A DNA stretch of 64,000 nucleotides from Cryptomeria japonica (Eukaryota > Streptophyta > Pinopsida > Cupressales > Cupressaceae): NCBI RefSeq assembly GCF_030272615.1, contig NC_081412.1, forward strand, positions 24,613,860 through 24,677,859, read 5' to 3'. Below the pieces are notes generated by a model. It was given only the letters and a program-made list of their open reading frames with translations. It was not told the DNA's origin and did not search any database. Shown in pieces: positions 1 through 11,417 of this stretch. Both the position numbers and the translations under genes were made by a program. Within the stretch, counting starts at the first letter, position 1. Each line of letters begins with the position of its first letter.

Positions 1-3000
1 TTTTGGATTTAAGAGGCTATTATGAAATGCTTCTTAGAACATTTCTTATCTTAGACATTGTGAGTTTGTACCCACAAAAAGTGTTGGAGTAAATGTGGAT
101 TTATCCCATTTATTTAGATTTAAGTTTTATTTAGGGCTGATATAACACTTTATTTGATATTAATTGAACTTTGTTAAATCATGTTTAGGGTGCATTTGAT
201 ATTTGTTATTGTTAGTTAAATGTTGCTTATCTCTATCTGCTTCCTCCTTGCCTTTTTTATAAACAGGACATATGTAGATATTTTATTATCTCATTGTCAA
301 GTCATCTATCTTATTGGTCAAATAGCCTCATTCTTCTTTCATGTGTATGAAGGTGTGTTTGCAGTTTATGCTCTTGGGTTTGGTGGTCATCACCAACATT
401 GTATTAGAGCATACACTTTTCATCACCTTCTGGTTCTGAGAGTTTTCATCAGTGTTTTTGAGATTCATTATTTATTTGCAAATTGATATTTGTTTTGTGC
501 TTTGTTACCACCATTTCATTGGTGCACAAAGTTGCGGTTATCTTGTTTTCTATAGTGTCACTTGTCATATGCCAAATTCATATATGCTTCAAATTAATTG
601 TTTTGTTCAATCTTTATATTTTTTCGATGGTTATTATTTTTGTAGGCTCTGCTCTCTCATCAACGATTTTATGTGTATTGGGATATATCTTATTTTGTCA
701 ATCCATTCATTGGCCAGCGTTGAGAAACTGTTGGCAAATTTGTTAACCACAAGTGGATTTTTCATTAGTCACCCCACATTTTCTCAAGAAGATTTGCATC
801 GAAGATAGTTACCAGATCTTAGGCCTGATTCTTCATTATTTACCGATGCCTTTTTCGCTGTTTTGGTTAGAACTCATGGCATCTATTACTTGCAAGTGCC
901 TCACTCTTCTTTCTAGGTTGTTTATTGTTGAAGTGGCCCAGTGTACTATTCCTTCCCGGGATAGTGCATTTGTTCATTGGTTTGTGTTCATTTGTTGTGA
1001 TCTTGCTCAAGGGTTTATTGAGGTGTATGGTGTTTTTATCCTACGGGCACCACTCTTTATCGTATGATTAGAGTGTATCACCACACATCCATACATTGCC
1101 TAGTTTTTTCATTTGAAGATTCAAGCAATTTCATCTATTACAGGCTTCTTCCTTCCACATATGGGGTTATCTCATTGGTTGAAGAAAATTTGATCATACT
1201 TTAAGCACTTATAAAGTCTTGCACAAATGTTTGCTTTGGGTTTTCTCCGTGTAGTGTGAAGCGCTTTGTGTTGGGCCCCTGAAGGTTTTGGCAGTCACTC
1301 TCAGGATTTGATCCTACATTAGTAGAGCAAGGAGTCTTTTGTAGTTTATATGTGGTAGCTCTCACCATATATGGTGTGAGTTATTGTGAGCTCATGATGG
1401 TGCAAGCTTGAGGACTATGGTGGATGATTATATGGCATGGGTTATCCGCCATAAACTCGATATAAAGACCTCCTCAGCTCGTAAGGATAATTTTTCTTCT
1501 ACCATTGGATAGGATCATATGGAGCGTTTGACTGTTGTGGATTAAGCTCCTTGGTGTTTTGAAAGTGCCCATTTTTTCCTTTTTTGCATAACTTTTGCAA
1601 ACGGAGGCCTCTTTTGGCAAACTAGATATCGACAGAAAGATCTTTTTGTCAACTTCATGGTGACTAAACCATTTTTTATTTATTTAAGTCAGATCTCGAT
1701 TTTGCTGAATTTCTTGTTGTTTATCTCTATTCATGAGGTGAGAAGTGTATCATTGATGTAATCGTGGGTTATGCAACTCATCTTTTTATTATCATTTTGA
1801 CTAAGGATACTTATGAGTCATGGGCGAAAGTAATCATCACACATTGTTGGTGGCTTTAATGGGACTATATTTTCTTATAATTTGTGGAAGTATGACATTA
1901 GATAGATCAATTGTTATAAGGATCTGGAAGATAATACTTATCCTAAGAACTACAATGAAATTGATTTAGATTTATTTTCTCCTTTATATTTACCTCATAG
2001 AATACAAGAATTCCATTAATGAATAAAAAATCTCAAAAGTACAACTCTACTGTTTTCGAACAAGAATATCCCTTCATAAAAATTTAACATTTTAATTGAT
2101 CAAACTAGTTATTGATTACAATAGCTTTATTTTTTCCTTTAGGAAGACCAAATTTTACTTGAAATTTATGGGAAAGTTCAATTTATGTGGAATTAGAAGA
2201 ACACAATCTCTATTAGCTTTATAATTCATCCATGCAAACACTTTTAAGTATATTAGGAAATCAATTGAATAAAAATGTATTCTCATCTAAAGTCCATTTT
2301 GAATCTAGTTATAGAATGTATCTTGTTTTCCACCCAAGCTCACTTGAAATGACATGAAATATAATTTGATGGGTTTCATGGTCCTATCTCTATGAGATGC
2401 TAACATTTTGATTTTATTTAATGAAAATATGTGCTATGAGAGTAATAGTACTTTGATACTCATAATCTGGATATTGAAAGCTATTTAAGGAAAACATCTA
2501 AATTAGTAGAACATGTGTTGTTTGCACAAGCAATAGAATAAATAGGAATATAAAAATAATAATAATATAATTCATGAAATGATGCATATAAAAGATTTTA
2601 TAATTGTAGAAAAGTGTATTATAATAAACATTCGCTACACAAAATAGTTGAGTAAGATAATGACTATCTATATTCCTCTAATTTCATCATACAAATATTT
2701 CTATAAGTAAATGCTTATCTAGATGTTTATATATAATTATGAAAGTTTAATAAAGGGAAATACTTATTGTGAATATGAAATGTCAAATTGTAAATTCAAT
2801 TGAATTTGGATTGCATGTCATTGTTCTCCCCTCTACGAGGTTTCCATCAAGAAATCATATGGATGGATTCACCCTATTAATAACGAGTACGAAAAACCAC
2901 CAACACTTGATTATACCACGTGTGGAGAGTTAATATTTGTAGTTTTTATTAGAAATATTTGTGTGACATGTCCAATGATGTTGAGATAAATTTTTGTTCA

Positions 3001-3009
3001 AAGCTTAAA
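1..3009. other. AT-rich DNA without a recognisable gene
   Basis: Open frames here are short (at most about 118 codons), overlap one another, and carry no motif I recognise. The left ~1.8 kb is slightly more mixed in composition than the A/T-rich DNA at 1900-3000. I found no LTR pair, primer site or tandem repeat. It may be old, unrecognisable transposon sequence. Confidence 0.5.
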
Positions 3010-3510
3010 TATTTTTTATTATAATAAAAAACAAAATAAGGGTGTTGACCCTACATACAAAGAACTCGTAGGCTGCAAAAAAGAAAAGACAACAAAACAA
3101 GAGTGCTAACCCCATACTAGCTCAGGTCAAACAAGCCAATAACAACATGTCAAAAGACCACCATTAAAAGACTTATCAAACCATCTACATCACAATAGTA
3201 GAAAACTAGGTTCCTAACTCAAGAGTGGAAAGAATCACCCACAAGACTACTCAAAAGAGTATGGTGGGGGGGAAGACTTACCTGTTCACCTACAACAAAC
3301 AACAATCTAGGAAATACTATTATTAGGAATGACGTAGCCACGACAGGAGGCTCCTCCTAGAGAACTGTCCTGACCGTGTAGCAAAATCAACACTTTTATT
3401 TCTGAAATCAGGTAAACCTGAACTTGGAGGAGAAAGTTAAGAGTCATCCACTCAAGATATGAAGATACTCAAAGAACAAAGATTGTAGTACTCTAAATCT
3501 AGTTTCCAAA
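3010..3510 (-). mobile_element. Probable LINE 3' tail (remnant)
   Basis: On the minus strand the segment ends with a phrase typical of plant L1-type LINE 3' UTRs as I recall them: 'gggtcaacacccttattttg' followed by an A/T-rich tail near 3010-3050. A near copy of the same phrase (gggttagcactcttgttttg) lies just inside it near 3095. No reverse transcriptase or ORF1 remains and I could not find flanking duplications, so this is a tentative call on tail-like sequence only. Confidence 0.32.
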
Positions 3511-4213
3511 CTACTAATTTTTTTCAAAATTGGATAAGATTAAGGGGGTCAAATCCTTTGCGCACGAAAAATAGACCCTGATTTTTTTTGAAAAACATAA
3601 CATAATGTTTGACATGCGCATCAACAAAGTCATAGTTAGATTTAGTATTTTGACAAATCCTTTGGCAGAAAGATAGTTGAGAGTGAGCACTAGAAGTTGT
3701 GTATTTTTTTGTAATTTTTTGTTGAGTATTTTTTTTTAAATGATTTTTACAATTGAGCACATCTTGGAAATCAGTTAATTGTTCGTGCGCGAAGCATAAC
3801 TTGCACCAAAACAATCGAAAATGCATTTTTTTTGTAAATTGTAAAGAATCAAATGATCTACAATAATATATAAAGCTTTTTAAATTTGGATAAGTAGATC
3901 AAAAGTTATTAAAAAAATGGTACACACATGTCTTTGAGAACTATGGAGACATTGGTAAAAGAAATTCAATAATAATGTTATTATTGTTCAATTTTTTTAA
4001 AAATTATATGGTTAGAAAGCTCAGAAGATGGGTGAAAATATGGTGGCAATTTTAGAAATACCCACTTGATGAAGTTTAAACTTGATGATGACAAAGTCAA
4101 GAAACCAAGTTCATAAAACAAAACACATCAAAAAGGAGGGAAATGGAGGGAAATCAAACTTCCAAACCACAACTTTGTCATCCAATTCTATTCACAAGCC
4201 TAAACAAACAAGA
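3511..4213. other. AT-rich DNA, nothing identified
   Basis: There are homopolymer-rich runs and one 100-codon minus-strand frame (3524-3826) with no recognisable domain. I see no gene here. The segment leads into the palindromic array that begins at 4214. Confidence 0.4.
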
Positions 4214-4344
4214 GCGCGTACATGGTTTCTTTTGAATAAGAACCGTGTATGGGGTTCCTTTTGAATAAGAACCGCGTACGTGGTTTCTTTTGCATAAGGA
4301 TCACGTACGCGGATCTAAGGAGAAAATACTGTGTACACGGTTCT
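4214..4344. repeat. Five-unit ~29-bp tandem array with palindromic core
   Basis: Units start near 4214, 4241, 4270, 4299 and 4328, a period of about 29 bp. Each holds a variant of the core ACCGCGTACGCGGT (for example aaccgcgtacgtggtt at 4270 and tcacgtacgcgga at 4300), followed in most copies by a T-rich, then AATAAG-like spacer. The core is close to a perfect palindrome with CpG and TACG steps, which stands out in AT-rich surroundings. The same unit recurs at 50302-50410. Subterminal arrays of this kind are bound by transposon-encoded proteins in some plant DNA transposons (En/Spm is the classic case). That role is inferred here. Confidence 0.8.
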
Positions 4345-4384
4345 GCTTGTGATACTCTAACATAAAGAAATTAATGTGTATGTT

Positions 4385-4555
4385 TAAAATATGTGTGTGT
4401 GTGCATATATATATATATATGTATATGTATAATATGTATATATGTAGATATTGTATGTATATATGTATATAGAATATGTGTATATATATACACACACACA
4501 TATGTATGCATATCTATATAATATGTGTATTTTGTATGTATACATATATGTATGT

Positions 4556-4613
<58 letters not shown>

Positions 4614-4690
4614 CATTATCTTTTTATATTTTATGTGTATTATATGTATATGTGTATGTACATGTACATGTATATTGATATATATTGTCT
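4385..4690. repeat. TG/TA microsatellite
   Basis: Alternating TATG, TGTG and TATA runs, with an uninterrupted (TA)n block of about 50 bp at roughly 4559-4610. Open frames made of I, Y, H and M on both strands are artefacts of this composition. Confidence 0.95.
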
Positions 4691-4724
4691 TTTGATATCT
4701 TATTGTACTTTGTATTCCTCTCTC

Positions 4725-5535
4725 TTAGGACCCCACATAACACCACATAACCCTTTACGAGCATATGATGTCCAAAGGGGTCATACGGTGTCCTGAGGTG
4801 GCAAGATGAACCATTATTACAATATAAAAAGCAGTGCCAATACTTCTTACAAAATTCAGCACCTAAGGGGTCATATGGTTTCTTAAGGGGTCATAGGACA
4901 CCATATGACCCCTTAGAACACCATACAACCCATAACGACACCATGGTGTCGTAAGGGGTCATATGGTGTCTTAAGGGGCCGTAGGACACAATATGACCCA
5001 TAACGACACCTAAGGGGTCATATGGTGTCCTAAGGGGTCATAGGACACAATATGACTCCTTAGGACACAATATGACCTCTAATGACACCTAAGGGGTCAT
5101 ATGATGTCCTAAGGATTCATACGACACAATATGACCCCTTAAAACATAATATGACCCATAACGACACCTAAGGGGTCATATGGTGTCCTTTGGGGTCACA
5201 GGATACCATATGACCCCTAAAGACAACATACATCCCATAACGACACCTTATGGTGTTGTAAGGGGTCATATGGTGTCTTAAGAGGTCATAGGACATAATA
5301 TGACCCCTAACAACACCTAAGGGGTTATATGGTGTACTAAGGGGTCACAAGATACCATATGACCCCTAAAGACACCATACGACCCATAACGACACCATAT
5401 GGTGTCCTAAGGGGTCATAGGACACAATACTACCCTTTAGGACACAATATGACCCCTAACGTCACCATATGACCCTAATATGGTGCTCTAAGGGGTCATG
5501 TGGTGTCCTAAGGTCTCTCTCTCTCTCTCTCTCTC
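4725..5535. repeat. GGGGTCATATGGTGTCCTAA minisatellite with inverted units
   Basis: The ~20-bp phrase ggggtcatatggtgtcctaa and its reverse complement (accatatgaccccttagg) alternate over about 800 bp, with variants such as 'ggggtcataggacac'. Direct and inverted copies lie next to each other (for example arms around 4865-4880 and 4898-4913), so single strands could fold into hairpins and the duplex could extrude cruciforms. It ends in a short (CT)n run at 5515-5535. Confidence 0.9.
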
Positions 5536-5540
5536 CCTTA

Positions 5541-6060
5541 GGACCCCACATAACACCACATGACCCTTTAGGAGCATATGATGTCCTAAGGGGTCAAGAT
5601 GACAAGATGACATTACAGTGTCGTAAGGTGGCGAGATGAACCATTATTACAATATAAAAAGAAGTACCAATACTGCTTACAAGAATAACAAACCAACATG
5701 CTCCCCCTCTCTCCCGTCCTCCATACCCCATCCCCCTCTCTCTCTATCTTCTTCTCTCCCTCCCCACTCTTTCTCTCTCCCTACCCCCTTTATCTCCCTT
5801 ACTTTCCCTTCCTCTCTCTCTCTCTCTCTCTCTCGCTATCTCTCCTTTAGGACCATACATAACACCTAATGACATCATGTGACCCCTTAGCACACCACAT
5901 GACCCTTTAGGAGCATATGATGTCCTAAGGGGTCATATGGTGTCCTAAGGTGGCAAGATGAACCATTATTACAATATAAAAAGAAATACCAATACTACTT
6001 AAAAAAATAACAAACTAGCATGCTCCCCCTCTCTCCCTTCCTCCATACCCCATCCATACA
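5541..6060. repeat. Higher-order repeat carrying the minisatellite
   Basis: A longer unit begins with aggaccccacataacaccac, runs through the minisatellite phrase, then 'gatgaaccattattacaata' and, in two copies, 'catgctccccctctctccc'. Copies start near 4729, 5541 and 5846. The middle copy has acquired a C/T-rich tract (5700-5840). This shows segmental duplication of the whole block on top of the 20-bp repetition. Confidence 0.8.
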
Positions 6061-6459
6061 CAAATTCAACTTGGTAAACAACTTCTTTATCTGAAAACTG
6101 GCCGCAAGCCTTGCAAGTTCTTTATAATTGGCAAAAATCATTATCACCCACTTTTCTTTTGTAGAGAAAATTCAGAAACACTTTCAAGCTTTCTCCTCCT
6201 ACCTCCTCCACTATCACTTCTACTCTTCTATTCTCCATGAAACCTGCAACCTGAAACACAATACTTTCTCCTCCCACCTCTTTCATCACTATATTCTGTC
6301 TACCCATCTCGTTATATACCACTTGGAACATAATAATCTTATCTCCCACCTCCTTTTATCAAAATCACTCCTTTCTTTTGAACCATTAGATCCCCTTCAA
6401 ACATGGCTCGAAAAACATCTGACCTGTTCACTTGCCAATATATTATAAAATAAAAGACA
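6061..6459. other. Unique-looking spacer between repeats
   Basis: A 75-codon minus-strand frame (6122-6349) contains two 'EVGGES' phrases and looks like a degenerate internal repeat. I recognise no domain. No RNA gene or transposon end is evident. Confidence 0.35.
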
Positions 6460-6469
6460 ATGGAATATC

Positions 6470-6514
6470 CTCTCTCTCTCCCTCCCTCTCTCTCTCTCCC
6501 TCCCCCCTCCCCCC

Positions 6515-6572
<58 letters not shown>

Positions 6573-6682
6573 ATCTCCCTCCCTCCCTTTTCCATCCTCT
6601 CTCTCTCTCTGTCTTTGTTTCTCTATGTCTCTATCTCTCTCCCTCCCTCTCCCTCTCTATCCCCCTAGTCTCTCTCCCTCTC

Positions 6683-6713
<31 letters not shown>

Positions 6714-7020
6714 CATCCCTCTCCCTCTCCCTCTCTCACCCTCCCTTTTCCATCCTCTCTCTCTCTCTCTCCATCCTTCTCCCTCTCCCTCTCCCTCTCC
6801 CACTTTCTCTCTACATCCTCTCTCCCACCCCCCTCTCTCTCCATCCTTCTCCCTCTCCCTCTCCCTCTCCCTCTCCCCCTTTCTCTCTACATCCTCTCTC
6901 CCACCCCCCCTCTCTCTCTCTCTCCCTCTCTCTCTCTCTCTCTCCATCCCTCTCCCTCTCCATCTCTCTCCCTTTTTGTCCCTCTCCCTCTCCCTCCCTC
7001 CCTTTTCCTTCACATTTTCT
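6470..7020. repeat. CT/GA-rich microsatellite, ~550 bp
   Basis: Nearly pure pyrimidine on the plus strand, made of (CT)n, CCCT and CCATC variants, with a long uninterrupted (CT)n run near 6521-6570. The 191- to 196-codon open frames on both strands (S/L/P-rich or R/E/G-rich) are composition artefacts. Polypurine-polypyrimidine DNA of this length can form triplex (H-DNA). Confidence 0.95.
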
Positions 7021-7049
7021 TTACTACAAGTAACACTAACGGGGTTTTG

Positions 7050-7165
7050 ATAAGCTAAAAGTGTGTATAGGGTACTGGGAATATGGACGTTGGTCTGTTG
7101 AGCATTTTTAGGGTCTAAAAGAGTGCACGGGGTTACTAAACATACTGCGTATGCGGCTCGTGGAC
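7050..7165. repeat. Decayed copies of the ~29-bp palindromic unit
   Basis: At least three phrases resemble the 4214-4344 unit: aagtgtgtatagggtactgg near 7057, agagtgcacggggttact near 7120 and atactgcgtatgcggctc near 7142. The match is partial. If real, the arrays flank the satellite block at 4385-7020, and that block expanded inside what was once one array upstream of the transposase-like gene. Confidence 0.45.
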
Positions 7166-7475
7166 ATACTTTTAGTTTCTCAACAACCTCAATGAACTCA
7201 AAAGAAGTTTTTGAGGTTGTTGAAGGCCCCACTGCAACTGTTATTGTGCTTCTATGACAATTTTATAAGTAGAAGTAAGTGAAATTTTGTTTTGCATGAT
7301 TTCAAATGATTGAATTGTTGTTCTTATTAGTTTGGTCAATGTTATTGTGATTGTTTAATAGTTTTGATTTAAAAAAATAATGATAATGCTCAATTTTATG
7401 GTTATTTGATTGATTAAGAACGTTTGTTTACATATATATGTAATATGATTCTACTTAGGACAACCGATATCAACG
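7166..7475. other. Leader between array relic and transposase-like gene
   Basis: A short T-rich stretch (7260-7450) ends in a possible splice acceptor (ttctacttag at 7450-7459) immediately before the first plausible ATG at 7476. No other gene is visible. Confidence 0.35.
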
Positions 7476-7628
7476 ATGGGAAAGAACAAGCGACGAATGG
7501 TGGAACAACGAGAGGCTGAAAAGGAAAGACAAAGGCAATGTATGAAGAAATTACGTGACATAAGAACAATGGGACAAGAAGGTATATCATCCTCAACGTC
7601 TCTATTCGGTTTACTAAACAAACATAAT

Positions 7629-7782
7629 GCAATTGAAGAAGAGATCACAATGAATAATCAAACAAACGATGAAGATGCACCAACAACATTTGATTTACCG
7701 TATGAACCTATGCAATTGAAGAAGAGACCACATTGAATATTTAGTTAAATGATGAACATACATCAACTCTATTTGATGCGAT
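7629..7782 (+). repeat. 82-bp direct duplication in the transposase-like N-terminus
   Basis: The phrase gcaattgaagaagagaccac recurs with one change at 7629 and 7711, and similarity extends about 70 bp (ending in catttgatttaccg versus tatttgatgcgatg). The offset of 82 bp is not a multiple of three, so the duplication shifts frame. That explains why the first open frame ends at 7736. Confidence 0.7.
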
Positions 7783-8252
7783 GATTGTACCTAATGCACA
7801 CAATGCACCGATGTTAACACCTCTTAGAATCATTCGTAGAAAACCAAAGTATCTAATTGACATTGATGAGAATATTTTGAAGCCAATGCCTGATAAAATG
7901 AATGAATGAACTTGTAGAAGAATGGTTAAAAGAATATGGCAAACCTATTTTGAAAACTTAAATCAAACTGTAAGATGCCAATTAATTGTTGAAATGATTA
8001 GCAATTTGAATTTTATAGAGACAATGAAAATTCTAAGCCAAAGATCATTTGAAAGTAATAGCGAAAGAACTATTATGAGAAATCTATTTGATGCATATCA
8101 AGCTATTGGTTCAAAATCACATTCTAAAGATTCTAATGTTACTCGACGTGTTATTACATCAACCATAATGAACAAGAAAATAAAAAAAGATCGTTTGATA
8201 AGCAAAACAAGTAAGTCATTAAACATAATTAGAAAAACATTGCGTAAAGCAT

Positions 8253-8634
8253 TGAAGGTTGAGGGAGCCTTTCAAAACCCCTTCTGGCCAGATTCAAATT
8301 GTATGAATATCTGCTATAATCTGGTGTTGTTATTGAAGGTTGGGGTACCTTTCAAAACCCTGATAGTTGGCTGAGGGTGCTTGGTATACCCTCTATTATC
8401 TGTTTCATGCTATAGTTTGGAGCTGTAGCTTTGTTGGGTGTGGCGTGACTATGCTGGTTGTTGCTGGTTTTAGTCATCTTTACTGGATTTTGGCTGCGGT
8501 TTTTCTTAGTTTATTTCTTTTAGCAACCTACTTTGTTGGGTTCTAGATCCCGATAAAATCTATTGGGTTTCGAGTCCCTCCAAAACCTGTTGTATGGGGT
8601 TTCGGGTCCCCTCAAAACTTGTTTTCCCCTAATC
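8253..8634 (+). mobile_element. 5'-truncated LINE tail with 21-bp TSD
   Basis: A 382-bp insertion splits the transposase-like frame. Its flanks are the same 21-bp sequence with one mismatch (8232-8252 and 8635-8655, both reading aaaaacatt-cgtaaagcatt around one variable base). This is a long target-site duplication typical of target-primed LINE insertion. The insert ends with a LINE-like 3' phrase (ctcaaaacttgttttcccct then aatc). It holds no coding domain, so it is severely 5'-truncated. Removing it joins 'IIRKTLRKAL' to 'DRREKVEDPNN' in one frame, which supports the boundaries. Confidence 0.8.
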
Positions 8635-10924
8635 AAAAACATTACGTAAAGCATTAGATAGGCGGGAGAAAGTAGAGGATCCTAACAATAATTCTCTTTG
8701 GGCGTTCTTGGGTAGAGTACCACTCAAAGACAAGATTGTTGTTGATGCACTAAGAACATTAATTGAAACTTTTTGGCATGACAACACAAGGGTTTTGCCT
8801 AACCAAAGAGATGTTGTTAGAAGGTGAATTGGATCTAGAAATCGTGAGCCACATGCCAAACACTATTTGGATATGACTCAAACAAAATTTTATGAAAGAT
8901 TCCTTCAAAAGTTTCCTCAAATAATAATTAGTCAAATATTTTTTGAATTGAGAAAACCTTTTTATGTTAAGATTAATCATGTACACACCACATGTTGTTG
9001 TAGGATGCATATTGAATTTTCCATGCACTATGATATTTATCGTCATATATGTTGTACTTTGCACACTAACAATGTTTTGCAAGAATGCAATATACAACCA
9101 CCTCCTAAGTCACCAAGAGAATTTATTTAAAGTGTGTTATGTAAAAGAGATGATGATTGCATTTATTATAAGATGATGTGTTTGAAAGGTTCTTGTGCTA
9201 CATGTGGTGGTTTGCAACATTTGACAAGATGTGTATATTTGGATAGCACACATGAAATTGGTAAGAAACTAGTATCTTTTGGAAAGTACAAGATAGTGAC
9301 ATATGGGGTTAAAGATGGAAAAGAATTGAAGAGATGTGAGTTAGTGAAAAATGATATATGTGTAGCTGATTTTATGAGAACATTTAAAGAGAAACTAGTT
9401 TATGAGTACATAATGCATACACATAGAGCTCGATGGTTAGATGAGCAATTCAAGTTATGCAAGGACACATTTCCTCTTGGTACCATTGTCTCTATAGTTG
9501 ATTTTGCTGATAATTATACACTACAACCTCAAAATGAAGTGCAATCTATGTATTACCATTCTATCCAAGTTTCTATTTTTGTACACATAGCATTCATGCA
9601 TGCAAATGATAGCACAAAGGAGGATAGAAAGGTTGTAAGAGAGTATCACTTCTACATAGGTGACGATCGTACACATTCGTCAGAGTTTGTGCAAGGATGC
9701 TTTACAGTTTTCTATGATAGTTTAAGGGAAAGGAACATACGATACAAGGAACACATAATATGGTCAGATAATTGCACCTCGCAATTAAAAAATGCAAGGA
9801 TGTTCTATTGGCTGAGTAGGATGCATGTGACAAGCGGTGTACAACATTTTTAGAATTTCATTGAGGTTGGACATGGAAAGGGAGAGATTGATGGTGCAGG
9901 AGCATGCGTAAAAAGAGTCCTAGCTAGAGAAGAATTGAAGTACGAAGGTGGTGCCGAGTTGACAGATGAAACAACAATTGTGCAATGGTGTAACTCTACA
10001 ATGGGACCAGGTAATACATGTATGCCAATGGTTCATAGATATTTTTTGTTGATCATTGAATTTGACATTGAAAACTATCAAGATTGTTGTACAGTCGCAG
10101 GATCCAGTGACATGCACTCATTTTGAAGTTCAAATACAAGTTCACCGGTAATTTATACTAGACAGATTGTATGTTTTGCTCTTCCTGTATGTATTTTTTG
10201 TGGGAAGAATATGAATCAAAAGAGTGGGTTGACAAATGGTCTTGTAGATCATTGGTTCCCATTGATACCTATCAAATTCCCAGAGCACTACAGTTGAACC
10301 GGATGGAAGCATCAATTGATTTTGATCACGTATCCGACCTAGTGGAACTAGGTGATTCTTTGGGTAAATTTTATTGCAGGAATTTGTTTTGGCTCATTTT
10401 GTTACATCAAACATTATTTTTGGTATTAATTATCATTCTATAATATGCAGATCATGTGTATGCAGTTGTTGCAGAAGAGAACAATGAAGAAGGAACAAAT
10501 TACTTTTTGTGTCGTTGTATTGAGCCTAAGAGAAAATTGGCAACCACAATCATTGATGGAGAGGGTATTGAGTATCCAATAGGGTATGTTGTCATGATAG
10601 GAACATAGCTTAGGAGATACCCTATCAAGAATTGTGATGTTTGGTTGTTCGAGGACTTTGAAACATACAAACATATTCTTCATTTCTCGAACCTTGTTGT
10701 TGCAACAAATATTCATTTGATTAAGTATCGTGGTAGACCTCATACCAATATTTTATGAAAAGTTCATGAATCTAACCATGAGGCAATACTTGACACAATA
10801 TGAGTTAGAGTCGATCCAGAAGGCTCACTTGATCGATTTTACGGTTCAGGGTAGAATCATTTTGAGAATTTTGTATATATCATCGACGAATTGTTCTATA
10901 TTCATTTTTTCTATATATAAATTC

Positions 10925-11100
10925 CCATGAGCTGATTTGTACATATTTAGGGGCATAATTTTGTATATTTAAATGGCCATGAGATAATTTTTACGTATTT
11001 AGATGCCAAATTTTATATATTTAAATGGTGATGAGCTGATTTGCACATATTTAAATGCCAAATTTTGTATAAAAGCCTATGAGATGATTTGTAAAACATT
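10925..11100. repeat. ~50-bp tandem repeat, 3-4 copies
   Basis: Units begin near 10927, 10979, 11030 and 11078, each starting with a variant of ccatgagctgatttgtacat and continuing with 'atttagatgccaaattttgt' and an AT tail. It follows the last recognisable exon of the transposase-like gene, so it could be a 3' subterminal repeat of that element. That is inference. Confidence 0.75.
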
Positions 11101-11417
11101 TTTTGAATATATGTGACTATGTTTTGTGACTATTTTAGGAATATATGTGACTATGTTTTGAATATCTTAAGGGTTTTGAGTTTATGTGATGTCATAAGGT
11201 CAATCATGACCATTCTTGATTATACTTCAAGTTGCTTCAACCCACCAATGACACACTCCTACTCCACAAACCACATCCAATCATGGAACATGCTTTAAAT
11301 AGGTCACAACACCGTAGATTCACTCAAGACCAAACATTTCAACCCCAAACACCATACCAACCGACCATACCAATCGACCATAACCAACCTTCAATTGCTT
11401 TCTATAATCATGTGCCC
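11101..11417. other. Left flank of Copia-1
   Basis: No gene is recognised. The last five bases (TGCCC, 11413-11417) are the left half of the Copia-1 target-site duplication. Confidence 0.5.

Larger units (their letters stand above)
7476..10740 (+). pseudogene. DDE-transposase-like protein of an unclassified family (broken)
   Basis: The reading order is a Lys/Arg-rich N-terminus (ATG 7476, 'MGKNKRRMVEQREAEK'); a helical region (7922-8252, resuming 8656-8835); a Cys/His-rich zinc-ribbon-like part (around 8980-9220, with TCCCRMH and GSCATCGG); then a catalytic-type core. The core shows VDFADNY (Asp codon 9500), IWSDNCTSQLKN (Asp 9767) and GHGKGEIDGAG (Glu 9884), a plausible D-D-E triad. A downstream exon begins after an acceptor at 10448 (HVYAVVAEENNEEGTNYF). 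The core resembles, from memory, an uncharacterised animal family with DFAENY, SDG..SQYKN and SHGKG..DG.GG..KR motifs; that link is inference. Breaks are stops near 7737, 8826 and 9128, a TGG-to-TAG type stop at 9851, frame changes, and a LINE inserted at 8253. I cannot name the superfamily. Confidence 0.65.

Noticed and set aside
220-1067. Overlapping hydrophobic plus-strand frames (87-118 codons) as membrane proteins
   Set aside because: F/L/I-rich because the DNA is T-rich; several mutually overlapping frames and no recognisable signal or domain.
3524-3826. 100-codon minus-strand frame as a gene
   Set aside because: No homology I recognise, no splice or start context, AT-rich with homopolymers.
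4214-4344. CRISPR-like array
   Set aside because: The regular spacing is superficially similar, but units are only ~29 bp in total, spacers are near-identical rather than unique, and the context is plant transposon DNA.
4301-4796. I/Y/H/M-rich open frames over the TA/TG microsatellite
   Set aside because: Composition artefact of alternating TATG repeats.
6460-7232. Long open frames (191-196 codons) in both strands of the CT-rich tract
   Set aside because: Purely S/L/P/R/E/G low-complexity translations of a dinucleotide repeat; no start context or domain.
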